NCBI GenBank assembly: GCA_036374795.1
Contig: DASUTC010000332.1
Span: forward strand, 1 to 54,701
Source: Herpetosiphonaceae bacterium
Lineage (GTDB): Bacteria > Chloroflexota > Chloroflexia > Chloroflexales > Kallotenuaceae
Direction of reading: 5' to 3'
Length of the DNA stretch: 54,701 bases
Position 1 is the stretch's first letter; each line of letters begins with the position of its first letter. The notes under the pieces were generated by a model, which was not told where the DNA came from, ran no database searches, and saw nothing but the letters and a program-made list of their open reading frames with translations. Of this stretch, positions 31,128 through 42,000 are shown piece after piece. The translations under genes were made by a program, and so were the position numbers.

Positions 31128-31946
31128 ATGAAACAACGACTCGATCTGGTATTAGTTGAGCGCAACCTGGTGCCGACGCGCGCGAAAGCGCAGGCATTGA
31201 TTCTGGCCGGGAGCGTCTTCGTCAACGGGCAGAAGCGCACCAAAGCAGGCGAGCAGATCGATGTCGAGGCCGCGATCGAGGTGCGCGGCGCGCTGCCCTT
31301 CGTCGGGCGGGGCGGCTTCAAGCTGGCACACGCGCTGACGACCTTTGGGCTGGATGTGCAGGGCCGATCAGCGATCGATGTGGGCGCGTGTACCGGCGGC
31401 TTTACCGATGTGCTGCTGCAACGCGGTGCGCGTCAGGTCGTCGCGATCGACGTGGGCTATGGTCAGCTAGACTACCGCCTGCGGACCGATGAGCGCGTGG
31501 TCGTGCTGGAGCGCACCAACATTCGCCAGCTTACGGCGCTGCCCGGCGGCGCGCTGGCCGATTGCGGCGTGGTCGATGTGTCGTTTATCTCGCTGAAGCT
31601 GGTGCTGCCCGCGATGCAGCAGCTCTTGCAGCCGAACGCCTGGATCGTCGCGCTGATCAAGCCGCAGTTCGAGGCCGGGCCGCAGGATGTCGGGCGCGGC
31701 GGCGTGGTGCGCGAGCCACGTGTCCATCGCCGGGTGCTGCACGACGTGCTGGCGTTTGCCGCCGGAAGGCATCTTCCGCCGCACGGCCTGACCGTCTCGC
31801 CGATCACCGGACCGGCGGGCAACCGCGAGTTCCTGGCCTGGCTCGGCGGAGCGGGTCCGGCGCTCAACCTCGACCGGGCGATCGATGACGCTGTGGCAGC
31901 GCCACTGCCCACCCCCAGTGACAGCGCCGACGCCGACGAGATCTAA
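31128..31946 (+). CDS. tlyA: TlyA-family rRNA 2'-O-methyltransferase
   Basis: The 272-residue product has an N-terminal S4 RNA-binding domain ([33 protein letters not shown]) and a C-terminal FtsJ/Rossmann methyltransferase ([20 protein letters not shown] as motif [17 protein letters not shown], and a late [20 protein letters not shown]). TlyA enzymes 2'-O-methylate cytidines in 16S/23S rRNA, and some affect capreomycin sensitivity. Length is normal. It is followed after 3 bp by a histidine kinase gene. Confidence 0.93.
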   Translation: MKQRLDLVLVERNLVPTRAKAQALILAGSVFVNGQKRTKAGEQIDVEAAIEVRGALPFVGRGGFKLAHALTTFGLDVQGRSAIDVGACTGGFTDVLLQRGARQVVAIDVGYGQLDYRLRTDERVVVLERTNIRQLTALPGGALADCGVVDVSFISLKLVLPAMQQLLQPNAWIVALIKPQFEAGPQDVGRGGVVREPRVHRRVLHDVLAFAAGRHLPPHGLTVSPITGPAGNREFLAWLGGAGPALNLDRAIDDAVAAPLPTPSDSADADEI

Positions 31947-31949
31947 CGG

Positions 31950-34136
31950 ATGCGTATGGCAAAACGGAAACTTCCAGCCGAGCCGCTGCTGGAGCGCGAA
32001 CTACTGGCCGACCGCGCGCGCGAACTGATGGTCCTGAACGCCATCGCCGCTGCCGTCGCCGCGTCGCTTGAGCCGCAGCCGCTGCTGGCGTCGGCGCTCG
32101 ATCACGTGCTCGATCTGCTCGATTTCGACGCCGGAGCGATCTACACCCGCGAGGATGGAAAGCTGGAGCTGATCGTCCATCGCGGCATCGACGCGGCGCT
32201 GATCGACGAGCGCGGCGTGCTGAGAATGGAGCAGCCGCAGATCGCCACGCTGGTCGCTGAGCACAAGCCGCTGGCGCTCGTCGATCTACGCGCCACGCCG
32301 GGCCTTGAGCCGCTGGCGACCGATGCGGGCTTTCACTCGCTGCTGGCCCTGCCGCTCTTTGCGCGCGGCGATGTCGCCGGGATTCTGGTGGTGCTGCGCG
32401 CGGCAGCCCACGCCTTGAGCGCCCGCGAGATCACGCTGCTGGAGGCAATCGCCGACCATATCGCGCTGGCGCTTGACAACGCGCGGCTCTTCGCCGCCGA
32501 GCAGCAGCGCCGTCGGCAGGCCGAAACACTGCGTGTCGCGGCAACTGCGGTCGGCTCGACGCTCGATCTCTCCGCCGTGCTCGAAACGATCCTCGCGCAG
32601 CTTCAGGAGGTCGTCAGCTACTATAGCGCCACGGTCCAACTGCGCGAGGGGCACGAGGTGCGCGTGATCGCCGTGCGCGGCTTTGTCACCGATCAGGATC
32701 TGCGCGGCATTCGCTTCCCGCTCACCGACGATTATCCCAACCGCCGCGTGATCGAGGAGGCGCGCACCGTGCTGCTGCCCGACGCGCCCGCCGCCTATCC
32801 AAACTTCGACGCCGACCACATGCTGCATATCCGCTCGTGGATGGGCGTGCCGCTCTGCTACGCGGGCCAGGCGGTCGGCATGATTACGCTCGACCGGACG
32901 GAGCCGAATGCATTTACGGCGGCGGAGGCGCAGCTTGCCGAGAGCTTTGCACAGCAGGCGGCGCTCGCGATCGAGAACGCGCGGCTCTTCGCCGCCGAGC
33001 AGCAGCGCCGTCGCCAGTCGGAGGCGCTGCGTAAGGGCGCGCTGGCCCTGACCGAGGCGCTGGGCCTCGACGCGGTGCTGCGGCGGATCGTGCAGCAGGC
33101 GACCGAGCTGATGGAGACGCCGATGTGCGCGCTCTATGAGCTTGACCCCGGCAGCGGCCAGCTGACGCTGCGCAACACCTGGGATATTCCGGGCGCGTCC
33201 GGCGCGTCCGGCGCGCAGATCGGCGAGCAGATCGTCAGTATCGCGATCAAGGCCAATCGGACCGTGACCGTGCCCGACATCGGCGATGCCGACTGGCGGC
33301 AAAAGCATGATCTGGCCGTGCCGGAGCGTACCCGGCTTTCCTTCCAGAGTATGCTGGCCGCGCCGCTGCTGGTCAAAGGCCGGATCTATGGCGGCATCGT
33401 GGTCTTCTACGAGCACGCGCGCAACTTCAGCGCCGACGAGGTGCAACTGCTGGATATTTTCGCGGACCAGGCGGCGCTGGCGCTGGAGCACGCGCGGCTC
33501 GTCGATCAGTCGCGGCAGCTAGCAGCCCTGGAAGAGCGCCAGCGTATCGCGCGCGATCTGCACGACTCGGTGACACAGACGCTTTTTTCGCTGACGCTGG
33601 CCGCCCAGGCGGCGCGTACCACCGCCACCAACGATCTTGCCGCCGCCGATGCGATGCTGCAAACCGTGCAAGACCTGGCGAGCGGCGCGCTGGCAGAGAT
33701 GCGCGCGCTGATCTTCGAGCTACGTCCGGGCGCACTGCGTGAGGCCGGGCTGGCCGCCGCGATCGAGCGATTCGTGGGCGCGTTCCGCTCGCGTACCGGG
33801 ATCAAGGTCGAGCTGGAGCTTGACAGCCAGCGCTTGCCGGATGCCGTCGAGGAGGCGCTGTACCGCATTACCAGCGAGGCGCTCGCCAACGTGGGCAAGC
33901 ACGCCTGCGCCAGCCAGGTCAAGATTACATTATGTCACGCAACCACCCATGTCGAGCTGCACGTGCGGGACAACGGCGTCGGCTTCGATCCGTGCCAGCC
34001 GGCGGCGGGCGATCACATGGGCCAGCGCACGATGCAGGAGCGCGCTGCGGCGCTTGGCGGCTCATGTGTCGTGCAGAGCGCTCCCGGCCAGGGAACGGAC
34101 GTTGTCGTAAAGGTGCCACTGGTACAAAGCGAGTAA
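31950..34136 (+). CDS. GAF-domain sensor histidine kinase (NarL/LiaS type)
   Basis: The 728-residue kinase has no clear membrane segment and three GAF domains (about 25-185, 200-350 and 375-520). A HisKA_3 dimerisation domain follows with the phosphoacceptor His in RIARDLHDSVTQTLFSLTLA, then the HATPase_c domain (ITSEALANVGKHACASQV as N-box, VRDNGVGFDP as G-box). The linkers after GAF1 and GAF2 are near-identical (NARLFAAEQQRRRQ), pointing to tandem domain duplication. It is presumably a cytoplasmic sensor of an unknown signal. It lies 3 bp after tlyA and 3 bp before its response regulator, so the pair should work together. Confidence 0.92.
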   Translation: MRMAKRKLPAEPLLERELLADRARELMVLNAIAAAVAASLEPQPLLASALDHVLDLLDFDAGAIYTREDGKLELIVHRGIDAALIDERGVLRMEQPQIATLVAEHKPLALVDLRATPGLEPLATDAGFHSLLALPLFARGDVAGILVVLRAAAHALSAREITLLEAIADHIALALDNARLFAAEQQRRRQAETLRVAATAVGSTLDLSAVLETILAQLQEVVSYYSATVQLREGHEVRVIAVRGFVTDQDLRGIRFPLTDDYPNRRVIEEARTVLLPDAPAAYPNFDADHMLHIRSWMGVPLCYAGQAVGMITLDRTEPNAFTAAEAQLAESFAQQAALAIENARLFAAEQQRRRQSEALRKGALALTEALGLDAVLRRIVQQATELMETPMCALYELDPGSGQLTLRNTWDIPGASGASGAQIGEQIVSIAIKANRTVTVPDIGDADWRQKHDLAVPERTRLSFQSMLAAPLLVKGRIYGGIVVFYEHARNFSADEVQLLDIFADQAALALEHARLVDQSRQLAALEERQRIARDLHDSVTQTLFSLTLAAQAARTTATNDLAAADAMLQTVQDLASGALAEMRALIFELRPGALREAGLAAAIERFVGAFRSRTGIKVELELDSQRLPDAVEEALYRITSEALANVGKHACASQVKITLCHATTHVELHVRDNGVGFDPCQPAAGDHMGQRTMQERAAALGGSCVVQSAPGQGTDVVVKVPLVQSE

Positions 34137-34139
34137 AAC

Positions 34140-34796
34140 ATGGACCGGATTAAGATCTTGTTGGTCGACGATCATAATGTGGTGCGGCAGGGATTGAAGC
34201 TCTTTCTCGCCACGCAGCCCGACATCGAGGTAGTGGGCGAGGCCGATAACGGCATGGCGGCGGTGGCGGCGGTGGCGAAATACCAGCCCGACGTGGTGCT
34301 GATGGATCTGGTCATGCCGCAGCTCGACGGCATCGCGGCCACGCAGCAGATCAAAACGCGCTACCCCGACGTAGAGGTGATCGCGCTCACGTCGTTCGTG
34401 GAGGACGCGCAGGTCGCGGCGGTGGTCAAGGCGGGCGCGATCGGCTATCTGCTCAAGGACGTGCAGCCCGCCGAACTGGCGGCGGCGATCCGGGCGGCTC
34501 AGCGCGGCGAGGTGCATCTTCATCCACAGGCGGCGCGCAGGCTGATGCAGGCGATCGGCCCGAAAGAGCAGCCGCCGGTCGCCGAGCCGCTGACCGAGCG
34601 CGAGATCGAGGTGCTCAAAGCGCTGGCGCGGGGCGAGAGCAACAAGCAGATCGCCGACACGCTGGTGGTGAGCGAAAAGACCGTCAAAGCGCACGTCTCG
34701 AATATTTTGGGCAAGCTTGGGCTGCAAAGCCGGACCCAGGCGGTGCTCTATGCGCTGCGGCACGGCATGGTTTCGCTTGAAGATATTCCGCTGTAG
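34140..34796 (+). CDS. NarL/FixJ-family response regulator
   Basis: The 218-residue regulator partners the kinase before it. The receiver domain starts IKILLVDDHNVVRQGLKLFL, with the phosphorylated Asp56 in DVVLMDLVMPQLDG, Thr/Ser in VIALTSF and Lys in GYLLKDVQPAEL. The C-terminal LuxR-type helix-turn-helix (LTEREIEVLKALARGESNKQ, then VSEKTVKAHVSNILGKL) is intact. The target genes are not known. A terminator follows at 34826-34852. Confidence 0.94.
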   Translation: MDRIKILLVDDHNVVRQGLKLFLATQPDIEVVGEADNGMAAVAAVAKYQPDVVLMDLVMPQLDGIAATQQIKTRYPDVEVIALTSFVEDAQVAAVVKAGAIGYLLKDVQPAELAAAIRAAQRGEVHLHPQAARRLMQAIGPKEQPPVAEPLTEREIEVLKALARGESNKQIADTLVVSEKTVKAHVSNILGKLGLQSRTQAVLYALRHGMVSLEDIPL

Positions 34797-34825
34797 GCAG
34801 CCCTTCGCCGATGAGCCTCTGCGCG

Positions 34826-34852
34826 GAGGATGGGCTACCCCAGCCCATCCTC
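34826..34852 (+). terminator. Terminator after the two-component operon
   Basis: GAGGATGGGCT pairs with AGCCCATCCTC (11 bp, ACCCC loop), followed by a moderately T-rich stretch. Confidence 0.75.
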
Positions 34853-34920
34853 TACCGTTATTGCTGGTGTGCTATCATTCTCATCAGAAACGGTTGATAA
34901 GAGAGTGGGTAGGTTATGTT

Positions 34921-35070
34921 ATGGGTAACTCACTGACAATCCATGAGCTTGATACTGCTATGAGGGAATGGATCAACCAGGAGGCGCGGAGCGCGGGCGT
35001 TTCCGTTGAAACGGTTGTACGGCATCTGATTTATTGTGGTATAGCGGTTGCGGATTTTAACCGCGTCTAG
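34921..35070 (+). CDS. Short ribbon-helix-helix (antitoxin-like) protein
   Basis: A 49-residue product begins MGNSLTIHELDTAMREWINQ and continues with EARSAGVSVETVVRHLIYCG. This is the FitA/Arc-like ribbon-helix-helix pattern seen in VapB-type antitoxins. No PIN-domain or other toxin gene follows, so it would be an orphan. The SD is weak. Confidence in the coding call comes from the amino acid pattern rather than from the upstream sequence. Confidence 0.6.
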   Translation: MGNSLTIHELDTAMREWINQEARSAGVSVETVVRHLIYCGIAVADFNRV

Positions 35071-35137
35071 CGCCTCATCGCTTGTTGGGCGGCACGCAAC
35101 ATCAACCACAATCAATCACCAAAGGAGGTATAAACGT

Positions 35138-35713
35138 ATGAACACCATTGATAGCAACAAAAAGGCGTTGCCGCCAGAACAACGTGAAGAACTCCTCAGC
35201 GTATTAAAAGCCCGTTTTGAGAAAAACATGAACCGCCATACAGGTCTTGCATGGACCAACGTACAAGCAAAGCTGGAAGCTAACCCTGAAAAACTGTGGT
35301 CGCTCAATGAAATGGAACGAACTGGCGGTGAACCGGATGTTATTGGTCATGATACAAAGACGGGTGAATACATCTTTTGTGATTGTTCAGCAGAAAGTCC
35401 CAAAGGCCGCAGAAGTGTTTGTTACGACCGTGAAGCACTGGAGTCACGGAAAGAACATAAACCAGAAGATAGCGCTCTTGATATGGCAGCGGCCATGGGC
35501 ATTGAGCTGCTAGCGGAAGAACACTATCGAGAGCTACAGAAACTTGGAAACTTCGATTTGAAAACATCGAGCTGGGTGAAAACACCAATTCATATTAGAA
35601 AGCTTGGCGGCGCCCTCTTTTGTGATCGCCGCTACGACAGGGTCTTTGTGTATCACAACGGAGCAGAATCTTACTATGCCGCCAGGGGTTTTCGCGGCTC
35701 GCTAAGGGTCTGA
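35138..35713 (+). CDS. DUF4256-family protein
   Basis: The 191-residue product (MNTIDSNKKALPPEQREELL, later GLAWTNVQAKLEANPEKLWS, VIGHDTKTGEYIFCDCSAES and ALDMAAAMGIELLAEEHYRE) matches the DUF4256 family, whose function is unknown. A strong AAAGGAGG lies about 9 nt before the ATG. GC content and codon choice (AAA, GAA, TTT, ATT) are far lower in GC than the neighbouring genes, suggesting recent transfer. It is intact. Confidence 0.88.
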   Translation: MNTIDSNKKALPPEQREELLSVLKARFEKNMNRHTGLAWTNVQAKLEANPEKLWSLNEMERTGGEPDVIGHDTKTGEYIFCDCSAESPKGRRSVCYDREALESRKEHKPEDSALDMAAAMGIELLAEEHYRELQKLGNFDLKTSSWVKTPIHIRKLGGALFCDRRYDRVFVYHNGAESYYAARGFRGSLRV

Positions 35714-35732
35714 ATTTCGCACTGACAGAAGG

Positions 35733-35909
35733 ATATTGGTGGCGAAAGGTGGACGACGGGAAGGCATCGCGTCGAGCGTTAGGACCGCGCTTGGTGGTCT
35801 TGTGCATGTGCTTGCCGCTGCACTCAGCGTGTCTGCGATTCTGGCAACATCCGCGCTGGCCTTTACGATTGTCAAATATCTTGGGGCAGCGTCTTTGATC
35901 TTCCTGTGA
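35733..35909 (+). pseudogene. LysE-family transporter remnant
   Basis: An open stretch without its own start reads VAKGGRREGIASS, RTALGGLVHVLAAALS, SAILATSALAFTIVKYLGAA and ends in TGA. This matches an internal segment of LysE/RhtB amino-acid exporters (the loop plus transmembrane helices 2-3). Both ends of the gene are missing, so it is a fragment of about 58 codons. It lies just after the DUF4256 gene. Confidence 0.75.
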
Positions 35910-35966
35910 CATCCCTTGGAACCCAACGTCAACAATCCCTCGATCTCACACCACGAAATTGTGTAG

Positions 35967-35996
35967 CGGCGGCCCGATCGCGCGATCGGGCCGCCG
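35967..35996 (-). terminator. Palindrome after the NRPS operon
   Basis: CGGCGGCCCGATCG pairs with CGATCGGGCCGCCG (14 bp, CG loop), 15 nt past the final NRPS stop. It has no T tract, so it may act as a 3' stabiliser or a factor-dependent terminator. Confidence 0.55.
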
Positions 35997-36011
35997 TGCT
36001 GCGCGGCAGCG

Positions 36012-39000
36012 CTAGATCAGCCGCAGCAGATCGCCGAGACGCTGCTCAGGCCGCGCGATCATGCCCTCCAAGATCGCCTGGAAATCGTGCAGCATGCGCT
36101 GGACCGTGGCGCTGTCGAAGTAGCGCCGGTAGTACGACATGACCAGCCCGATCTCGTCCACGCCGGGAAAGGCATCGACCCGCATCGGATACTCCATCTG
36201 CGCCAGCAGCGTCTCCGCCGAGCGCGACGAGTTGGACTGTTTGAAGCTCGTGCCGGGAATCTCGAAGGTCGGCAGGTTCTGGAACGCCAGGTAGCTCTCG
36301 AAGAGCGGCTGATCGCTCAGCACATCGCTCCACTCGCGGATCGCCCGCAGCGGCGTGTACTCGTACTGGCTCATCTCGACCTGCTGCGCCCGAAGCTCTT
36401 TGAGCCAGCCCAGCAGCGGCGTCTCCGGCGCGATGCGCACCCGCACCGGCAGGACGTTGGCGATCGGCCCGACCATGTACTCGATCCCCGGCAGCGTCGC
36501 GGGACGGCCCGTGAGGATGATGCCAAACATGATGTCGTCGAGGCCGGTGTAGCGGCTCTGCAACAGCGCCCACGTGCCCTGGATCAGCGTGTTCAACGTA
36601 AGCTGGTGCTGCCGCACGAGCGCTTCGAGGCCATTGGCGATCGACGCGGGCACATAGAGATGCTCCTTGGCAAAGCCCTCCTGCGGCGTGACAGCTCCGG
36701 GCGCGTGCGCCACCAGCGGCGTCGCTCGCCGAAAGCCTTTGAGCAGCGGTCGCCAGAACGTCTCGGCCTCCGCCATATCCTGCTGCTCAAGCCAGGCCAC
36801 ATAGTCGCGGTACGAGCAGGACTGGATCAGACGGAGCTCGCGGCCCGTGGCGAGCGCGACATAGAAGCCGGTAAACTCGCTCAGCAGCAGCCGGAAGCTC
36901 CAGCCGTCCAGGCGCATGTAGTGAACCGTCACGATCATGTGGTAGGTGTTATCGCCGACCTGGCCCAGGAAAACCCGCACCGACATCGGATCGTCGATGT
37001 CGAAGCCGCGCGTCCGATCGGCCTCCAGGCAGGCATCGATCCGGCTGCGCTGCTCGTCGGGCGAGAGTCCGCGCCAGTCTTCCTGCGTGAGCGGCACGCG
37101 CACGCCACCGTAAGCGATCTGCAACGGTCGCTCCAGCCCCTTCCAGGCAATCGCCGTGCGCAAGAACGGATGCCGATCGACGACCTGCTGCCAGGCGCGC
37201 TCAAGCGTCGGGACGTGAAGCTGCTGATCGTATGTCACCTCCTGCACCACGTACAGGCCCGGCGTTGGTGTGTGGATATGCCGCGCCAGCATATGCTCTT
37301 GCAGCGGCGAAACGGGGTATAGATCCTCGACCTGCCGCCGACCGCCCAGCAGCCGATCCAACTCCTGTTGATCCAGACCGGCCAGCGGAAAATCAGACGG
37401 CGTGTACCCGCCCGCCGACGGCGACACACAGTGGTCGATCAGCAGACGCAGCGCGGCGTCGTAGCGCTCGGCCAGATGCTCGACTGTCGCGCGGCGGTAG
37501 GCGCGTGGATTGTAGCGCCAGAGCACTTCGAGCCGCTCCCCGACGACGCTGGCGGTGATCTGCAAGCCTCGCGGCTGCGGCGCTCCATCCGGCTGGCCGC
37601 TGTAGCTCCGTGTAAGCGCGAAGTCCGCCGCAGCCGGCGACGAGATGGCTTCGGCGTACGCGAACTGAATGTCCGGCTGCGGCAGCGATGCCAGCCGCTC
37701 GGTAATCGCCGGATCGTCGCGCATGAAGCGCAGCGCGCTGTAGCCCAGCGCATGGCGGGCTGCCTCGCGAGCCTGCTCTTTGATCGCCTTGATCGCCGCG
37801 CCGGGATCGGGAGCGTCCAGGCTCAGCAGCAGCGGGACAACATGCGTGAAGCGGCCCACGGTGCGCGACAGATCGGCCAGCTCCGACGCGCGGCCAGGCT
37901 CCTCCAGCTCCACCAGCACCGCGCGCGATCCGGCCCAGCCGGTGAACGTCCGCGCCAGGGCTGCCAGCAGAATCTCGGCGGTCTGCGTGCGATACGCCTG
38001 GGGCACATCGCGCAGGAGCGTCGTTGTCGCCTCGGCGTCGAGCGTCAGCGTAACGGGCGCGGCCTCGTCCAGCGGCTCGTCTTCGATCGCCTCGCGTGGC
38101 ACGCCGCCAGCCTGCACAAAGCGCTGCACGGTCCAGTAGGCCAGATCTTGCTCCACGGCGGCGGATTGCGCGTAGCTCGCCAGGCGATGCGTCCACTGGG
38201 CGCATGAGATCGGCGCGGACGGCAGATCGATCGGCTGGCCCTGGCTGCGCTGAGCATAGGCCGCCCGCAGATCGTCGAGCAGCAGCGACCACGATGCGTC
38301 GTCCAGCAGCAGCGGGTGGATCGCCAGCAGCAGGCGGCCCGGCGCATCCGCGCCACAGGTGAACAGCATCGCTCGTGCGAGCGGCCCGTTGGACAGATCC
38401 AGACGCGATTGAATCTGCTCCGCCGCTGCCTCGATCGCCGCATCCTGCTCCCTGGCCGCGCGGCCTGCCAGATCAACGGCCTCGAACGCCAGGGCTGCGT
38501 CGGGCATGATGCTGACCTGCTGCCAGCCGGAGGCGTCGTGGACCGGACGCAGCGTGAGCGCGTCGTGATGGCCGACGAGGTGCTGTAAGGCTGCGTGAAG
38601 CGCGTCGGCGTCGAGATCGGCGGGCGTTGCGAGCAGCGCCGCTCGTCGCCAGTGCCGTGGCACGGCCCGGCCCTCCACCACAAACCGGCACTGGACCGGC
38701 GTGAGCGGCAGCGGCCCTGAGACAGCGCGATCGTGCTCGTCGGCGATCACCTCGGCGACCTGCGCCAGATCGGCGATCGTCTGGTGCTGGAACATCTGCT
38801 TGGGCGTGATGCGAATCCCGGCCAGATTGGCGCGGGCAACAACCTGAATACTGGCGATCGAGTCGCCGCCGATGGCGAAGAAGTTATTGTTGATGCCGAC
38901 CTTTTCCAGGCCCAGCAGGTGCGCCCAGATCTCGGCCAGCGTCTGCTCGACGGGCGTGCGCGGCGGCGCGAAATCGTCTTCCAGATCGGGCAGCGCTGGC

Positions 39001-42000
39001 GGCGGCGCGGGCAGCGCCTTGCGATCGAGCTTGCCGTTGGGCGTCAGCGGCAGCGTATCGAGCAGCACAAACGCCGTCGGGATCATATACTCCGGCAACT
39101 GCGCCTTGAGATAGCTGCGGATCTCCGGCACCAACTGCTGCGCCAGCTTTTCGCGCAGCGGATCGTTAGCGTATGCGCTCCACGGGCGGCGCTCGTCGAG
39201 CTGGTCGGCGGGCGGATCGAAGGCGGCGGGTAGATGACCGTTCGTGCGGCGCTGCAAAACCACGTCGAAGCAGCCGTCCGCGCCGTCGCCGGACCAGCGA
39301 ATGCTGACGGCGTAGGATAGCTCGTCGGCCAGCGCCCAGATCGCCTCAGGATCGACCGCGCCATCCACCGGAGCCAGGGCCGCGCGCAGATCTGCAACCG
39401 TCGTGTCCCGATCGCGGCGGTCGAGCAGCTCCAGCAGGCGCGTCTCAGTATGCAGCCGCGCGTTGTGGACGCGGCGAATGCCGAGCGTCACGGGCCGCGT
39501 CTCGACCAGCCGCCGCCGTAGCGCATCCAATGTCAGATGATCGCGCTGCCAGTCGAGCCAATCCTGCACGCGCTGCCGCTCCTGAGCCTGGCCCACATGC
39601 AGCGTGACATCGTAGCGGAAGCGCGTTAGCTCGTTGTGATGCCGCCCGCGCTTGAGCTGCGCATCCACGTAGTCGATCGCGGGATAGTGCCGTTGCAGCG
39701 CGCTGAACAGCGCCGGATCGAGCGCCAGCTCCTGCTCCTGGCTGAGCCGCTTCTGCGCCCGCTGGTAAAGATGATCGGCGGAGAGCGTCGGCTGGGCGCG
39801 GTGCAGATCGACCGACGTGTGAAACGCTTCGAGCAGCGGCAGGCTGCGCAGATCGCCCAGGAAGATCGCGCCGCCAGGCGCGACAACGCGCAGCGCGCCT
39901 TCCAGCACATGCAGCAGATAGTCCACGCTTGGAAAATACTGCACCACCGAGTTGACGACGATCACATCGAACGCTCCGGCCTCGAAGCCGCCGAAGTTGT
40001 CGGCGGAGCGCTGGAAGAGCCGCACCTGGGGCCACTGCCCCACCTGTGCTTGCAGATCGCGGATCGCACGCTCGGAGAAATCGGTAGCCCAGTACGCATC
40101 GCAGTGCGGCGCGATCCGCGCCAGCAGCAGGCCCGTGCCGCAGCCGATCTCCAGCACTCGCCGGGGTTGCAGCCCCAGAATCCGCGCCACGGTCTGATCG
40201 ACCCACTCGCGCATCTCTTCGGGAGCCAGCGGCTCGCCCGTGTAGCTACTGTTCCAGCCGACGATGTTGAAGAGCGGATCGCTCTGCTCGCCCGCGTCGC
40301 CATAGGTGCTGTCGAAGACCTGCTGCCAGTGTGTCACCTGTTCCGAGTTCGGAGCTTCGAGTTCCGAGTTCGGAGTTTCAATTTCCTGGTTCCCGCTTTG
40401 TTCTTTGTTTGCGACTACATACGCCACCAGCCGCCGCGCCCCAAGGGCACCCGCGCCATCCTCACGCGCCACCACGACGGCATCGCGCAGCCGGGGATAG
40501 CGCCGCAGCGTGGCCTCGATCTCGCCTAGCTCGATGCGGAAGCCGCGCAGCTTGACCTGATCGTCGAGTCGGCCAAGGAAATCGACGTTGCCATCGGGCA
40601 GATAGCGCGCCAGATCGCCCGTCTTGTACAGCCGCGCGCCGGGAGTCGCTGCGAACGGATCGGGCACGAAGCGATCGGCGGTCAGATCAGGGCGATTGAG
40701 GTAGCCGCGCGCCAGTTGCACCCCGCCGATATGGAGCTCGCCGGGGACGCCCACGGGCACCGGATTGCCGTATCGATCGAGCAGATGGATCTGCGTGTTG
40801 GCGATCGGACGCCCAATCGGCACGATGCGCCGGTCGTCGTCGCGCCGACACTCCCAGGCGGTGACATCGATCGCCGCCTCGGTGGGGCCGTACAGATTGT
40901 GCAGCCGGGCATTGAGCCGCGCAAAGAAACGCTCCTGAAACTCGAACGGCAGCGCCTCGCCGCTACAGATCACCTGACGCAGGCTGGTACACGCCTCAAG
41001 GCCGGGCTCCTCCAAAAAGACCTGCAACATCGACGGCACGAAATGCAGCGTCGTGATGCGCTGCTCCTGAATCAGGCGCACCAGATACGCGGCGTCGCGA
41101 TGGCCGCCCGGCTGCGCCAGCACCAGCCGCGCGCCCGTGAGCAGCGGCCAGAAAAACTCCCAGACCGAGACATCGAAGCTGAACGGCGTTTTTTGCAGCA
41201 CCGCGTCGGCGGCGGTCAGACCGTAGGCAGCCTGCATCCACTGCAAGCGGTTGATAATCGCGCGATGGCTATTGATCGCGCCCTTGGGCCTGCCGGTCGA
41301 GCCGGAGGTGTAGATCATATAGGCCGCGCTGGCGGCGTCGAGAGCGAGCGCCGGATTGGTCGTCGGCGCGGCGGCAATCGCGGACCAGTCGGCGTCGAGG
41401 CAGAGCACATGCGCGGCGTGGCGGGTACCGGGTGCCCCTTGGACGTGGTGCAGGCTCGCCACGAGATCGGCCTGGGTCAGCAGCACGGAAACCCGCGAGT
41501 CGGCAAGCATAAACGCCAACCGATCGTTCGGATACTCAGGGTCGAGCGGGACGTACGCGCCGCCCGCTTTGAGAATACCGAGCAGCCCGACCACCAGATC
41601 GAGCGAGCGCTCGACACAGATCCCGACCAGCGTCTCGCCCTGCGGGCACCCGCCCACGCCCAGCACTTGCAGATGATGCGCAAGCTGATTGGCCCGCTGG
41701 TTCAGCTCGCGGTAGGTCAGCGCCGCGTCCTCGAACTGCACCGCCACCGCGTCGGGCGTGCGCGCGACCTGCGCCTCGATCAGGCTGTGGAGGCTGGCGG
41801 CGGGCGGATACTCCGTCGTCGTCGCGTTCCATTCGGCCAGTTGCCGCCGCTCGGCCTGCGTCATGAGCTCGATCGCGAAAAGACGCTGCTCAGGATTGGC
41901 GACCATGCCCGCGAGCACCGTCTCGAAATGGCCGATCATGCGCTGGATCGTGGCCTCCTCGAAGAGATCGGTGTTGTACTCGACGATCCCGCCGAGGCCA

